Under the pieces are notes generated by a model. It saw only the letters and a list, made by a program, of their open reading frames with translations. It was not told where the DNA came from and did no database searches. A stretch of 64,000 nt of DNA, from NCBI GenBank assembly GCA_040507225.1, contig JBEVVG010000002.1:806001-870000 (forward strand), in the 5' to 3' direction. This DNA is from Thiodiazotropha sp040507225. GTDB lineage: Bacteria; Pseudomonadota; Gammaproteobacteria; Chromatiales; Chromatiaceae. The position numbers and the translations under genes are program-made. Below, one piece after another: positions 35,084 through 44,498 of the stretch; position 1 is the first letter of the stretch; every line of letters begins with the position of its first letter.

Positions 35084-36862
35084 ATGTTTCATGACTTTTT
35101 CGGAATTGCCGAGGATCCGTTTTCCATCACGCCGGATCCGAAGTATCTGTACCTCAGCGAGCGGCATCGTAACGGCTTTGCCCACTTGCTGTTTGGCGTG
35201 ACCAAGGGTGGGGGGTTCGTACAGCTGACCGGAGAGGTCGGTACCGGTAAGACCCTGCTGTGCCGGAAACTGCTGGATCAGCTGCCCCGGGCGGTGGACG
35301 TGGCCTACATCTACAACCCCCGCATGAGCCCTCTGGAACTGGTCGCCGCAATCTGTGACGAATTGAAGGTGCTGTATCCTCTCGGCTGTAACAGCATCAA
35401 GGAGATCGTCGACTTCCTCAATGCCTACCTGCTGGAGTCCCATGCCCAGGGACGCCACACGGTGGTGATCATCGACGAGGCGCAAAATCTCAGTATCGAG
35501 GCCCTGGAGCAGATTCGTTTGCTGACCAACCTGGAGACCCCCAGACAAAAGCTGTTGCAGATCATCCTGGTCGGCCAGCCGGAACTCAAAGTGCTGCTCA
35601 ACCGGCCCGAGCTCAGGCAGTTGGCGCAACGCATCACCGCGCGATACCACCTGACTCCGCTTACCCGGGATGAAACCCGCGCCTACATCCGTCACCGCTT
35701 GCAGATCGCCGGATTGGATCAACCGGTGTTCACAGCATCGGCGATTCGGCAGATTCACAAGCTCAGTGGCGGCATCCCTCGCCTGGTCAATATTCTCTGC
35801 AGCCGCAGCATGCTCGCCGCCTTCGCACGCCAGGTGCGTGAAGTTGACCGGGGCACGGTGAACCGGGTCTCACGGGAACTGTCCGGTGAAGTGCCGGTGA
35901 ACTCCACGACCTTCCCCTGGCGATGGATTCTCGCGGGAGCGGCGGTGACCGGGTTGTTGATGGTGTTCTCTCCCCGGTTCGGAATAGGGCCTGCGGATTC
36001 GGGAGGGATTGCAGAGCTGAATGCCCAGGCCTCCGCGCCTGCCAGTCCTGTGCCATTTACGGTTCCGCCTGGTCCTGCCCGGGTCGAATCCGATCCCCCG
36101 CCGGAGGCAATGGATACGCCGCAAGCCGCCGCCACGGATCGACCCCCGCAGCCGGACACAACGGCTGCCGCAGAGAGCGTGGAGCTATCTGCTCCGGCAA
36201 CGGCTGTCGCAGCGGATGTCGACGTGCAGCCTGCCGAGGCAGACGACCTGCAACCGCTGATCGGTGATCACCAGGACGCCTTCAGCACTCTGTTCGGTTA
36301 CTGGCAGGAGGTCTACACCCAGGAAGCCGGGGACGGGACTCCCTGTGACCATGCGCAAGCAGTGGGCCTGGACTGCATCTACGGCCGGGGCGGCTGGAAG
36401 ACCCTTGCCTACTACAACCGGCCCGCGATCCTGGAGCTGCTCATGGGTGACGGCAAGCGCTACCAGGTCGTGGTGTCGGGACTCCAGGATGACCGGGTGA
36501 CGCTGGATCTGAACGGGCGTCGCTTCGACTTTACCCACGAGGAAATCGAGGAGCTTTGGACCGGAAGCTATCTCCTGTTATGGCGTCCGCCGAAACTTCG
36601 CCACGAGAGTCTGCAGATGGGGCAGCGCGGCGCGGATGTCGCCTGGCTGGTTTCAATGCTCGACCGGGTGGAGGGCGTGAAGACCAACGTCGATCCCCGG
36701 CAGGCGGTATTCGATCAGCCGCTGCATCAGCGGGTAGTTCGATTTCAACGGGAACATACCCTGCTGGCCGACGGTATCGTCGGCAAACAGACCCTGATTC
36801 AGTTGAACCAGTCGGTCATGGATTCCACTCGTCCGGTGCTGATGGTGAAACCTGATGCGTAG
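35084..36862 (+). CDS. gspA: GspA/ExeA-like ATPase with peptidoglycan-binding domain
   Basis: 592 aa. The N-terminus MFHDFFGIAEDPFSITPDPKYLYLS is the ExeA/GspA signature; Walker A GEVGTGKT at 50-57, Walker B VVIIDEAQNL near 126, and an AAA sensor region follow. One membrane segment at about 283-300, a proline/alanine-rich periplasmic linker (310-385), a domain with a Cys pair (GDGTPCDHAQAVGLDC), and a C-terminal peptidoglycan-binding domain (MGQRGADVAWLVSMLD ... DGIVGKQTLIQL). In Aeromonas ExeAB helps insert the type II secretion secretin through the cell wall. gspB follows 98 nt downstream; no other type II genes are in the window. Confidence 0.93.
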   Translation: MFHDFFGIAEDPFSITPDPKYLYLSERHRNGFAHLLFGVTKGGGFVQLTGEVGTGKTLLCRKLLDQLPRAVDVAYIYNPRMSPLELVAAICDELKVLYPLGCNSIKEIVDFLNAYLLESHAQGRHTVVIIDEAQNLSIEALEQIRLLTNLETPRQKLLQIILVGQPELKVLLNRPELRQLAQRITARYHLTPLTRDETRAYIRHRLQIAGLDQPVFTASAIRQIHKLSGGIPRLVNILCSRSMLAAFARQVREVDRGTVNRVSRELSGEVPVNSTTFPWRWILAGAAVTGLLMVFSPRFGIGPADSGGIAELNAQASAPASPVPFTVPPGPARVESDPPPEAMDTPQAAATDRPPQPDTTAAAESVELSAPATAVAADVDVQPAEADDLQPLIGDHQDAFSTLFGYWQEVYTQEAGDGTPCDHAQAVGLDCIYGRGGWKTLAYYNRPAILELLMGDGKRYQVVVSGLQDDRVTLDLNGRRFDFTHEEIEELWTGSYLLLWRPPKLRHESLQMGQRGADVAWLVSMLDRVEGVKTNVDPRQAVFDQPLHQRVVRFQREHTLLADGIVGKQTLIQLNQSVMDSTRPVLMVKPDA

Positions 36863-36960
36863 GGGCATACCGGGATGCCGGGCAGGGTCCGCCGGACCTA
36901 TGGGATCTGGGCCAAATTCGTTGCGCCAGGTTTGTCGTGCAGACTATCCGGGAGGGCGAA

Positions 36961-37824
36961 ATGTCATCGATTCTTGATGCCCTCGAGAGGGCTTCCCGGG
37001 AACGCTCCGATCTGCTCCCTCCCCAGGCACCGGGAAATCCAGAGGTTGCGCCGCTGCTTGAGAGGCACCGGGGGCTGTGGTTTTTGCTCGGAGTGCTGCT
37101 GGTGCTGGCGGCCCTGTTGGTCTACGGGCTGATGAGCGAGCCCGCCAGACAGGACCCGGTTACGCAGCCTGAAGCGCCCCTTGCCGATTCGCCGGCCGAG
37201 TCTCCATCCGAGCCTGACGCGGTTGCGGTTCCGTCACCGGTCCCCGTGTCGGTGCCGGACCTGCAATCCCGCCTGCGGGATGCCGGGGCGCCGAGTGAGC
37301 AGTCGCTGCTAGCCAATGCACAGACCCGCGCAGCGCCGCCACCGCAGCAGCCTTCCGCCTTGCCAGTTGAGGTTGAGACGGTCCCCCGGACCCGCGTCGA
37401 TACTGCGCCCGAGTCCGTCCCCGCTGCGCCCCCGCGGCCGGCTGAACAAGCGCCGCTGGCGCATTTGTCGCCGTCGCCTTCCCCGCCGGCTGCCGCTTCG
37501 CCGCTCGGAGTGAAGCAACCGGCTGAGGCGGTGGCGCTTCCGCCTGCCAGGGTTTCCCCGCAACCCCGCACGGCGGAAGCGGCGGAGACCGCGATTCCGC
37601 TGGTGTGGGAACTGCCTCAATCCCAGCGCGAGGCTTTGTTGGAGCTGTCGATCAGTATTCATGTCTACCATGAGAAGCCGGAGCGCCGGTTTGTGATCAT
37701 CAACATGCGCCGGTACGTGGAGGGAGACAGACTGAAGGAGAAAGGGTATCGTCTCGAACGAATCGATCAGGACGGTATCGTGCTGGATTATGGGGCGGGT
37801 CTGGTGCGTATTCCCCGTTCCTGA
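36961..37824 (+). CDS. gspB: GspB-like type II secretion assembly protein
   Basis: 287 aa from the ATG at 36961, chosen because MSSILDALERASRER is the conserved GspB N-terminus and GAGGGCGAA precedes it. One membrane segment (about 40-60), a long Pro/Ala-rich linker (60-210), and a C-terminal GspB domain: LWELPQSQREALLELSIS-type motif (seen as VWELPQSQREALLELSI), HVYHEKPERRFVIIN and RYVEGDRLKEKGYRLE. It is the partner of GspA in secretin assembly. Confidence 0.93.
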   Translation: MSSILDALERASRERSDLLPPQAPGNPEVAPLLERHRGLWFLLGVLLVLAALLVYGLMSEPARQDPVTQPEAPLADSPAESPSEPDAVAVPSPVPVSVPDLQSRLRDAGAPSEQSLLANAQTRAAPPPQQPSALPVEVETVPRTRVDTAPESVPAAPPRPAEQAPLAHLSPSPSPPAAASPLGVKQPAEAVALPPARVSPQPRTAEAAETAIPLVWELPQSQREALLELSISIHVYHEKPERRFVIINMRRYVEGDRLKEKGYRLERIDQDGIVLDYGAGLVRIPRS

Positions 37825-37896
37825 GTGCCCGGTTGCAAGACAAGCGCCGTTATCACGGCCCTGGAGCAGGACTCATGCTGGATTCAGGATACGACT

Positions 37897-38616
37897 ATGT
37901 ATGGTGATGATCGCCTGGTGATCATGGACGCAGATGGCACGACCATCGATGCCTTCGATGCGATCCAACAGACCTTTTCCCGCCACGACATGTCCATCGG
38001 GGATATCGAGCGGTTTCAGAATCGGCGTAACATCTTCAAGTATCTCGGCGGTCTCAAGGAGCTGCCGAAGAATCTGCGCAAACAGCTGAAAGGCAAAAAA
38101 CGTCATGCGGTGATCGAGACGCTGACCGAGGTCTACCGCGAATCGGCGCAGCTTTATGAAGGCATGGCGGGACTGCTCAATGAACTGATTGCCCAGCCGC
38201 ATATCCGGGTGGGGGTGGTGACCCGCAACATCACCCTGGAGCCCGAGCAGACTTTACAGCAGCTCTATCAGCGCAACGGCGTCCAGGTTGCGGGCCTCGA
38301 TTTCATCGTGCATCTGCCGCAGAAGGCTCATAAGACCGACGCCTTCCGTGCGGTGCGCGATGGATTCAAGGTCAATCCGGCCCGTGCCTGCGCCTGTGGG
38401 GACGAGAAGCGCGACTATGTCGCAGCAGTGGCCACGGGCATGCATCCCTTCATGGTTTCTTACGGCTTCGAGAGTCACCGGCGGCTGGTGGAAAAGATCG
38501 GTGTCCCGGAAGAGTTGATCGCGCGCCAACCCCTGGAGTTGAGGCGGCGCATGCTGCATGCCTTCGATCTGCCAGGTTCCACCGATGAGCTGAATCAACC
38601 CAATCAAGTGGAATGA
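37897..38616 (+). CDS. HAD-superfamily hydrolase
   Basis: 239 aa from the ATG at 37897 (the frame extends to a GTG at 37825, without family similarity). HAD motif I is MDADGTTIDAF (residues 10-20), motif II VGVVTRN near 112, and motif III with K in AHKTDAF and motif IV CGDEKRDYVAA near 170. Class I cap with helices in residues 25-90. It resembles phosphoglycolate-phosphatase-type HADs; substrate unknown. It ends 1 nt before the patatin gene, so the two are co-transcribed. Confidence 0.85.
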   Translation: MYGDDRLVIMDADGTTIDAFDAIQQTFSRHDMSIGDIERFQNRRNIFKYLGGLKELPKNLRKQLKGKKRHAVIETLTEVYRESAQLYEGMAGLLNELIAQPHIRVGVVTRNITLEPEQTLQQLYQRNGVQVAGLDFIVHLPQKAHKTDAFRAVRDGFKVNPARACACGDEKRDYVAAVATGMHPFMVSYGFESHRRLVEKIGVPEELIARQPLELRRRMLHAFDLPGSTDELNQPNQVE

Positions 38617-38617
38617 T

Positions 38618-39574
38618 ATGACAGGATCTGAATCAAGGAAGCCCAAGGTCGGTCTGGCACTGGGCAGCGGCGCTGCCCGGGGCTGGTCGCATATTGGAAT
38701 CATCAAGGGGCTCGCCGAAATGGGCATAGTCCCGGAAATCGTCTGCGGCAGTTCGATCGGCGCACTGGTGGGCGCTGCCTATGCCGCTGATCGGATGGAG
38801 GCCTTCGAGTCCTGGGTTCGCTCACTCACCTGGCGGGAAATCATCCGCTTCCTCGATCCGAGTCTCAGCGGAGGAGGATTGATCCAGGGCGAGAAACTGA
38901 CCGAGTTTCTGAACGATTTCGAGCAGCAGGATCTCGAGTTCGGGCAACTCAGACATCAGCTTGGGATCGTTGCCACCGAGTTGGAGAGAGGACGCGAGAT
39001 CTGGTTTCGCAGCGGGCCCGTGATGGAGGCGGTAAGGGCCTCCATCAGTCTGCCCGGTCTGTTCACCCCGATCCGTCACCAGGGACGCTGGCTGGTGGAT
39101 GGCGGTCTGGCCAATCCGGTCCCCGTGTCCCTGTGTCGTGCGATGGGCGCGGAGATCGTCATCGCGGTCAATCTCAACGGGGATATCCTGGGTCGCCATT
39201 TCCGCCAGAGCAACGCCAGGCAAACCAACGACCCTGAGACTGAAGTGGCTGAGGATGCGGATCTGCTGAGTCGTATCGCGGCACAGCTGAAAAGTACCCT
39301 GGGCGCGCGGAAAAACGATCTGATGACCCGCTTGTTCGGCGAAACCCAGGAGGTTCCCGGGCTCTACGAGGTTGTCGCGAGTTCCATCAATATCATGCAG
39401 GATCGCATTACCCGCAGTCGCATGGCCGGTGATCCGCCTGACATGCTGCTCTCACCGCGCATGGGTAAGCTCGGGTTGATGGAGTTCGACAAGGCGGACT
39501 ATGGGATCTCCGAGGGAATCAGGGAGATCGAGCGGATGCGCCCGGCATTGGAACAGCTGTTTCTGAGCGAGTGA
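38618..39574 (+). CDS. Patatin-like phospholipase (RssA family)
   Basis: 318 aa. Oxyanion hole GLALGSGAARGWSHIG (about 12-27), catalytic serine in GSSIGALVG (about 48), and catalytic Asp in DGGLANPVPV near 160 form the Ser-Asp dyad of patatins. No signal peptide, so it is cytoplasmic or peripheral. E. coli RssA is about 300 aa. It follows the HAD gene closely. Confidence 0.92.
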   Translation: MTGSESRKPKVGLALGSGAARGWSHIGIIKGLAEMGIVPEIVCGSSIGALVGAAYAADRMEAFESWVRSLTWREIIRFLDPSLSGGGLIQGEKLTEFLNDFEQQDLEFGQLRHQLGIVATELERGREIWFRSGPVMEAVRASISLPGLFTPIRHQGRWLVDGGLANPVPVSLCRAMGAEIVIAVNLNGDILGRHFRQSNARQTNDPETEVAEDADLLSRIAAQLKSTLGARKNDLMTRLFGETQEVPGLYEVVASSINIMQDRITRSRMAGDPPDMLLSPRMGKLGLMEFDKADYGISEGIREIERMRPALEQLFLSE

Positions 39575-39820
39575 GGCCCGTGGAGTCGCCACTGAGTCAT
39601 GCATCCGTAACCTGGTCGATGCCACCGATGCACCCACAAAGCGAATTGTTTCTTCTTTTCGAAAGTACCTATACTCGGGCGAGGTTCGTCGGTTTAAGGA
39701 TGATCCGGCAGGTTGCGTGGCGGTGTGAAGAACAGGATCTGATTCCGGTACGCGAATATCGCTAACGTCTCAGGTTAAGCGCGCGATGAGGTGCGCTGAC
39801 GAGAAACCTGCATAAGGCTG

Positions 39821-42800
39821 ATGATCAAAAACCCAACCGGCATAGACATCTTTCCATGGAATGACAACTTCGATACCGGCCTCGAAGAGGTGGACCGGCA
39901 ACACAGAAAACTGGTCCAGATCCTCAACCGGCTGGCCAGTCAGGTGGCCTTCGGGGTGGACGATTTTCAACTCTCAGGCGTGTTCGATGAGTTGATCGAC
40001 TATACCCACTATCATTTCGATACCGAAGAGGCGATCTGGAACCATTATCTCCCGGATTCGGATGACGAAGCCGCCCATAAGAAGAGCCATGCTCACTTCG
40101 TGGAGACGCTCCGTGGCCTGCAGGACGATGAGCAGGTCCGGCACAACGGGAAGAAAACCGAGGATGTCCTCGACTTTCTGGTGCGCTGGCTTGCCACGCA
40201 TATCCTGGAGTCGGACCGTGAAATGGCCCTGGTGGTGCAGTACCTGAGACAGGGCAGTGACCTGGCGCAGGCCAGAATTCAGGCCCGCCACAGTATGTCC
40301 GGCTCCACCCGCGCGATGATCGATATCATTCTGTCGATTTACGCAACCCTTTCACGCAACACCCTGCAGCTGATGCGGGAGTTGATACAGAGAAAGCGCA
40401 TGGATGTGCAACTGCAACAGAGTGAAGCCGGCTATCGTTCCCTGTTCGACAGTATGCTGGAGGCGGTGTATGTCATCGACCGGGAACAACGTATGCTATC
40501 CGCCAATGCCGGTGCGGTGCGTCTCTTCGGATATCCCGCAGAGTGGTTCAAAGGCCAACTGGTCGCGGACATCATGCAGCCTAAGCATGACAGACAGGGC
40601 TCGATCGATGAAGCCTGTCAGCGGGCTTTTAATGGCGAGAGTCAAAGCTTCGAGTCAGCCGCGCTGCGTTCTGACGGATCCTCATTTCCCTGTGAGGTGC
40701 ATCTCACCCGGGGTGTCTGGTTTGGTCGGTCCGTGGTCATCATGGTTGCCCGGGATATCACCGAGCGTAAGATCGCCCAACAGGCGGTACTGGAGGCAAG
40801 TCAGCGTTACGCGGCGGTTCTGGACAGCAGCAATGACGGGTTCTGGCTCATCGACACCCGGGGTCGACTGGTCGAGGTAAACGATGTCTATTGCAGACTT
40901 TCCGGCTATTCACGGGAGGAAGTCATCGGCATGACGATCCCTGATCTGGATGTGATCGAGACCCCGGACAGTGTCGCGCAACGTCTTAGCGAGATCCGCC
41001 TGAGCGGTAACGAAATCTTTGAATCCCAGCATCAGCGGAAAGACGCTAGCGTCTGGCCGGTCGAAGTTTCGATCAGTTACTCGCCGGTTCAGGGTGGACG
41101 CTTCTTTACCTTCCTCAGGGATATCCGGGATCGCAAAGTGGAGGAACAGTTGGGGAGGCTCAGGCATGCACTGGCGGAACTGGTCTATTCGGACAATCAG
41201 CAGCAACTGTTGCAGACCGCGCTCGATCTGGCCGAGGAGATGACGCAAAGCCGCATTGGCTACTTTCATTTCGTTGACATGGAACACGGCCGTGAGGCTG
41301 AACCGCACTGGTCCGCTGAAACCTACAGCCAGGTCAGTTCCACCGGGGGCGCGAGCCTGCAGTATGCCTTGAGTCAGGCGGGGTCCTGGGTTGAATGCAT
41401 CAACCAGCGCCAGCCGCTGGTGCGCAATGACTGCCAGGCGCTGCTGCAAGAGAAGGATTTTGCGGATGGTCATGCCTCCCTGCATCGCGAAATGACCGTG
41501 CCGGTGTTGCGCGACGGACATATCGTTGCCGTGTTGGGGGTTGGCAACAAGTCATACGACTATGACGACCAGGATATCTATGTCGCCAGCCGGGTTGCTG
41601 ATATCACGTACGATTATGTGGAACGCAACCAGGCGGAACGGCAGATCCAGTTCATGGCCTACAATGACCTGCTCACCGGTCTACCCAACCGGCAATTGTT
41701 CGCCGACCGGCTTCAGCAGGCGATCTCGCATATTCATCGGTCAGACAAACTGCTGGCGATCTGTTACCTGGATCTGGACGGTTTCAAGCCGATCAATGAC
41801 CGCTTCGGCCACCAGACCGGCGACCGGTTGTTGATCAGTCTCGCCGCCCGGTTGAAGAAACACCTGCGTGAAGGTGACACCGTGGCGCGGGTCGGCGGCG
41901 ATGAGTTTGTCATCCTGCTCAACGATCTGGGCAACATCCATCAGGGCGAAGAGATCATCCAGCGGATCCTTGAAAGTGTGACGGAGCCTTTCGTCGTGGA
42001 TCGGCACCGCATCTATGTCTCGGCGAGTATTGGCGGAACCCTGTATCCCCTGGATGATGCGGATCCGGACACGTTGCTGCGTCACGCCGATCAGGCCATG
42101 TACGGGGCCAAACAGGATGGCCGCAACACCTATCGGCTCTACGACCCGATCAAGGATCAGAAGGTACATGCCCACCATCGCTTCGTCGAGGAGTTTGAGC
42201 AGGGACTGGAACGATCCGAACTGCTGTTGCACTTCCAGCCCCGGATCGACCTGTGTACCGGTGAAATGGTCAGTGTCGAGGCGTTGGTGCGTTGGCAGCA
42301 TCCCGACAAGGGCTTGTTGATGCCGGGGGATTTTCTTCCGATGATCGCCGATCGGCCCCTGGAGATCGCCCTGGATGAATGGGTGATCAAGGCGGCGCTC
42401 GATCAGCACATGCGCTGGCGCGTGCAGGGTCTGCACCTGCCGGTGAGTGTCAATCTCAGCACCCTGCATATCCAGCAAACCAATTTTCCGGAATTCCTCA
42501 AGGCGGTGCTGCAAAACTATCCGCAGGATATCGCCCGGTACCTGGAACTGGAAGTGCTCGAAACCCGGGCGATCGCGGACACCTACCGGGTGGCGGAGAT
42601 CATGAATGCCTGTGCCGAACTTGGAGTACATTTTTCACTCGATGATTTCGGCACCGGCTACTCTTCACTGACCTATTTCCATCGTTTGCCCATCAGTATC
42701 GTCAAAGTGGACCAGCATTTTGTTCAGGACATGCTGAATGATCCCCTCGACCAGGATATCGTCGAAGGCGTGATTCGTATGGCCGAGGCCCTGAAACGTC

Positions 42801-43321
42801 CGGTAGTGGCCGAGGGGGTGGAGAGTATTGAAGTCGGGTTGATGCTCTCCCAGCTCGGGTGTCAGTTTGCCCAGGGTTACGGTATCGCCGAGCCGATGCC
42901 GGCCGATCGCCTGTTGGACTGGATGACCCTCTGGAAGAGTGATCGGCATTGGCGCAACCTGAAAACCGTGGTCGGTCCGACCGGGTACTATGATCTCAAT
43001 GTGGCGATTTTCACGCATCGTCGCTGGATGGATCAGGTCCTGGCCTGTCTGAAGTCGGGAAGCCTCACCGAGCTGCCGGATATGGCATTTGAAACCTGCC
43101 AGCTGAGCCATTGGTACGAAGGTATCGGCGCCACCCGTTTCGGAACACGCCCAGGCTATGCCTTCATACAGTCCAAACACCGGGCCATCCATCAGCTGGC
43201 CATGGAACTGGCGCTGCAGGCGGAAAACCCGCAGGCTGTGGGCGAGGTGATGCTGCGGTTGAGCGACCTGGAGGCGGCGAGTAACGAATTTCTCGAGATG
43301 CTGATCGGGTTGTCTGAATAA
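39821..43321 (+). CDS. Hemerythrin-PAS-PAS-GAF-GGDEF-EAL-CZB signalling protein
   Basis: 1166 aa; ATG at 39821 has TAAGG 5 nt upstream. Domains in order: bacteriohemerythrin (10-145; H28 in VDRQHRKL, HYHFDTEE, HKKSHAHF, HILESD), helical linker, two PAS domains (about 205-320 and 325-440, each ending in a DIxE/DRK motif), GAF (about 455-600), GGDEF with intact GGDEF near 691, EAL with VEALVRW near 800, and a C-terminal CZB-like zinc-binding domain (1065-1160: HRRWMDQVL, CQLSHWYEG, HRAIHQL). Hemerythrin binds O2 through a diiron site; CZB domains bind zinc. No membrane segment is seen, so it is a cytoplasmic c-di-GMP synthase/phosphodiesterase sensing gas or redox and perhaps zinc or hypochlorite. 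Confidence 0.9.
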   Translation: MIKNPTGIDIFPWNDNFDTGLEEVDRQHRKLVQILNRLASQVAFGVDDFQLSGVFDELIDYTHYHFDTEEAIWNHYLPDSDDEAAHKKSHAHFVETLRGLQDDEQVRHNGKKTEDVLDFLVRWLATHILESDREMALVVQYLRQGSDLAQARIQARHSMSGSTRAMIDIILSIYATLSRNTLQLMRELIQRKRMDVQLQQSEAGYRSLFDSMLEAVYVIDREQRMLSANAGAVRLFGYPAEWFKGQLVADIMQPKHDRQGSIDEACQRAFNGESQSFESAALRSDGSSFPCEVHLTRGVWFGRSVVIMVARDITERKIAQQAVLEASQRYAAVLDSSNDGFWLIDTRGRLVEVNDVYCRLSGYSREEVIGMTIPDLDVIETPDSVAQRLSEIRLSGNEIFESQHQRKDASVWPVEVSISYSPVQGGRFFTFLRDIRDRKVEEQLGRLRHALAELVYSDNQQQLLQTALDLAEEMTQSRIGYFHFVDMEHGREAEPHWSAETYSQVSSTGGASLQYALSQAGSWVECINQRQPLVRNDCQALLQEKDFADGHASLHREMTVPVLRDGHIVAVLGVGNKSYDYDDQDIYVASRVADITYDYVERNQAERQIQFMAYNDLLTGLPNRQLFADRLQQAISHIHRSDKLLAICYLDLDGFKPINDRFGHQTGDRLLISLAARLKKHLREGDTVARVGGDEFVILLNDLGNIHQGEEIIQRILESVTEPFVVDRHRIYVSASIGGTLYPLDDADPDTLLRHADQAMYGAKQDGRNTYRLYDPIKDQKVHAHHRFVEEFEQGLERSELLLHFQPRIDLCTGEMVSVEALVRWQHPDKGLLMPGDFLPMIADRPLEIALDEWVIKAALDQHMRWRVQGLHLPVSVNLSTLHIQQTNFPEFLKAVLQNYPQDIARYLELEVLETRAIADTYRVAEIMNACAELGVHFSLDDFGTGYSSLTYFHRLPISIVKVDQHFVQDMLNDPLDQDIVEGVIRMAEALKRPVVAEGVESIEVGLMLSQLGCQFAQGYGIAEPMPADRLLDWMTLWKSDRHWRNLKTVVGPTGYYDLNVAIFTHRRWMDQVLACLKSGSLTELPDMAFETCQLSHWYEGIGATRFGTRPGYAFIQSKHRAIHQLAMELALQAENPQAVGEVMLRLSDLEAASNEFLEMLIGLSE

Positions 43322-43389
43322 TCAAGCGGTTGATTCATGGCGACTGTGCGCGCCCCTGAAGCCTGATGGGGGCGGCCCCATTGCCCCCG

Positions 43390-44271
43390 TTACTCGTTGA
43401 CGAAGGGATAGAAGGGCTCGTGGACGGGTTGCGCAGAGGGAGGATCCTGCATCAGGCGCGCTTTGACACGGGTCGCGGTCAGACCGGATGCGTCATAGAC
43501 CCGGGGAAACAGCCGGTAGACCCGGCTGGTCTCCCGGGGACGGCGCCAGGCGGCGGTTTCCAGGCGTCGACGCTGCTCGGTCGACAGGGGTAACTGCAAC
43601 AGCCAGGGAGACTGCCAGTCGATAAAGTCCCGGATCAGCTTCTGATTTTCCGCTTCAGGCCAGCGCTCCCGCAGCAGCAGGGGCGGGAAGCTCTGGGGCG
43701 GGTAGTAGGTGCCGGCAGTGTCGGTGCCCCCATCCTGGTGGTCCCGTTCGATCCACACCGCGCAGGGGCGTTTTCCAGCCATCCGGCGGATCAGTGTGGT
43801 AACCCCTTCGGCGTCGCCGTGAGGTGAGACGAACTGACGGTTCGCCCGGCTGTCCGGATACCAGGCCGGTTGATGGTTTTCGATGCGAGGGTCTTCCGCA
43901 AGGGCGCTCTCGAGCAGCGCCAGGGGTTGACCGGACTGATCAAGAAGCCAGGACTCGAACCGGTCCCTGGGTGTGAAGGGGATGGCTTTGGCCTGTCGGC
44001 CAAGGGTGGCGACCAGTCGTTCACCCAGGGTCTCGATGAGCCGTGATGGCAGGGATCCGCGGATGCGTGAGCGGCTCAGGCCGTGTTGTGTGTCCCAGCT
44101 CCCATAGAATACCTCGCAAAGACCGGTGTGGCTGACGATCGCCTCGTCGGCCACGTAGAGTTTCCACTGCCATCCGTCCATGGTCTCCGCGATGCCGCCG
44201 GCAATCGCGACGATCTGTTGCACACCCTGGAACGGGGCAAGCAGGCGACGGCTGTAGGTTAGAGTCTCCAT
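43390..44271 (-). CDS. Conserved-looking protein of unknown function
   Basis: 293 aa. I do not recognise the family. It has no signal peptide or membrane segment. Features seen: METLTYSRRLLAPFQGVQQIVAIAGG start, an arginine-rich middle with FTPRDRFESWLL and CAVWIERDHQDGG, and a C-terminal WRRPRETSRVYRLFPRVYDASG. Codon use and GC match neighbours, so it is likely a real gene. It is convergent with the hemerythrin gene (68 bp gap). Confidence 0.6.
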   Translation of the reverse strand: METLTYSRRLLAPFQGVQQIVAIAGGIAETMDGWQWKLYVADEAIVSHTGLCEVFYGSWDTQHGLSRSRIRGSLPSRLIETLGERLVATLGRQAKAIPFTPRDRFESWLLDQSGQPLALLESALAEDPRIENHQPAWYPDSRANRQFVSPHGDAEGVTTLIRRMAGKRPCAVWIERDHQDGGTDTAGTYYPPQSFPPLLLRERWPEAENQKLIRDFIDWQSPWLLQLPLSTEQRRRLETAAWRRPRETSRVYRLFPRVYDASGLTATRVKARLMQDPPSAQPVHEPFYPFVNE

Positions 44272-44498
44272 GTGCAGATTCTGGCAGGTCGTGACGATTC
44301 AACAAGTTGTGGTAGTCTTGGGCGAATGCCAGTGTGTCGAACCTCTCGGAAATGTGATTCACAACTGTCGAATTATTTGACACTTGAAGGTTCGGTCGAT
44401 AAGGCTGTCGACTTAAGTGCCTGTTGTATAGGGTGGATTTTTATTGGCAAGTTATTTGCTTCTGCTCAAAACCAGAAGATAACAATGTCACAGGGAGT

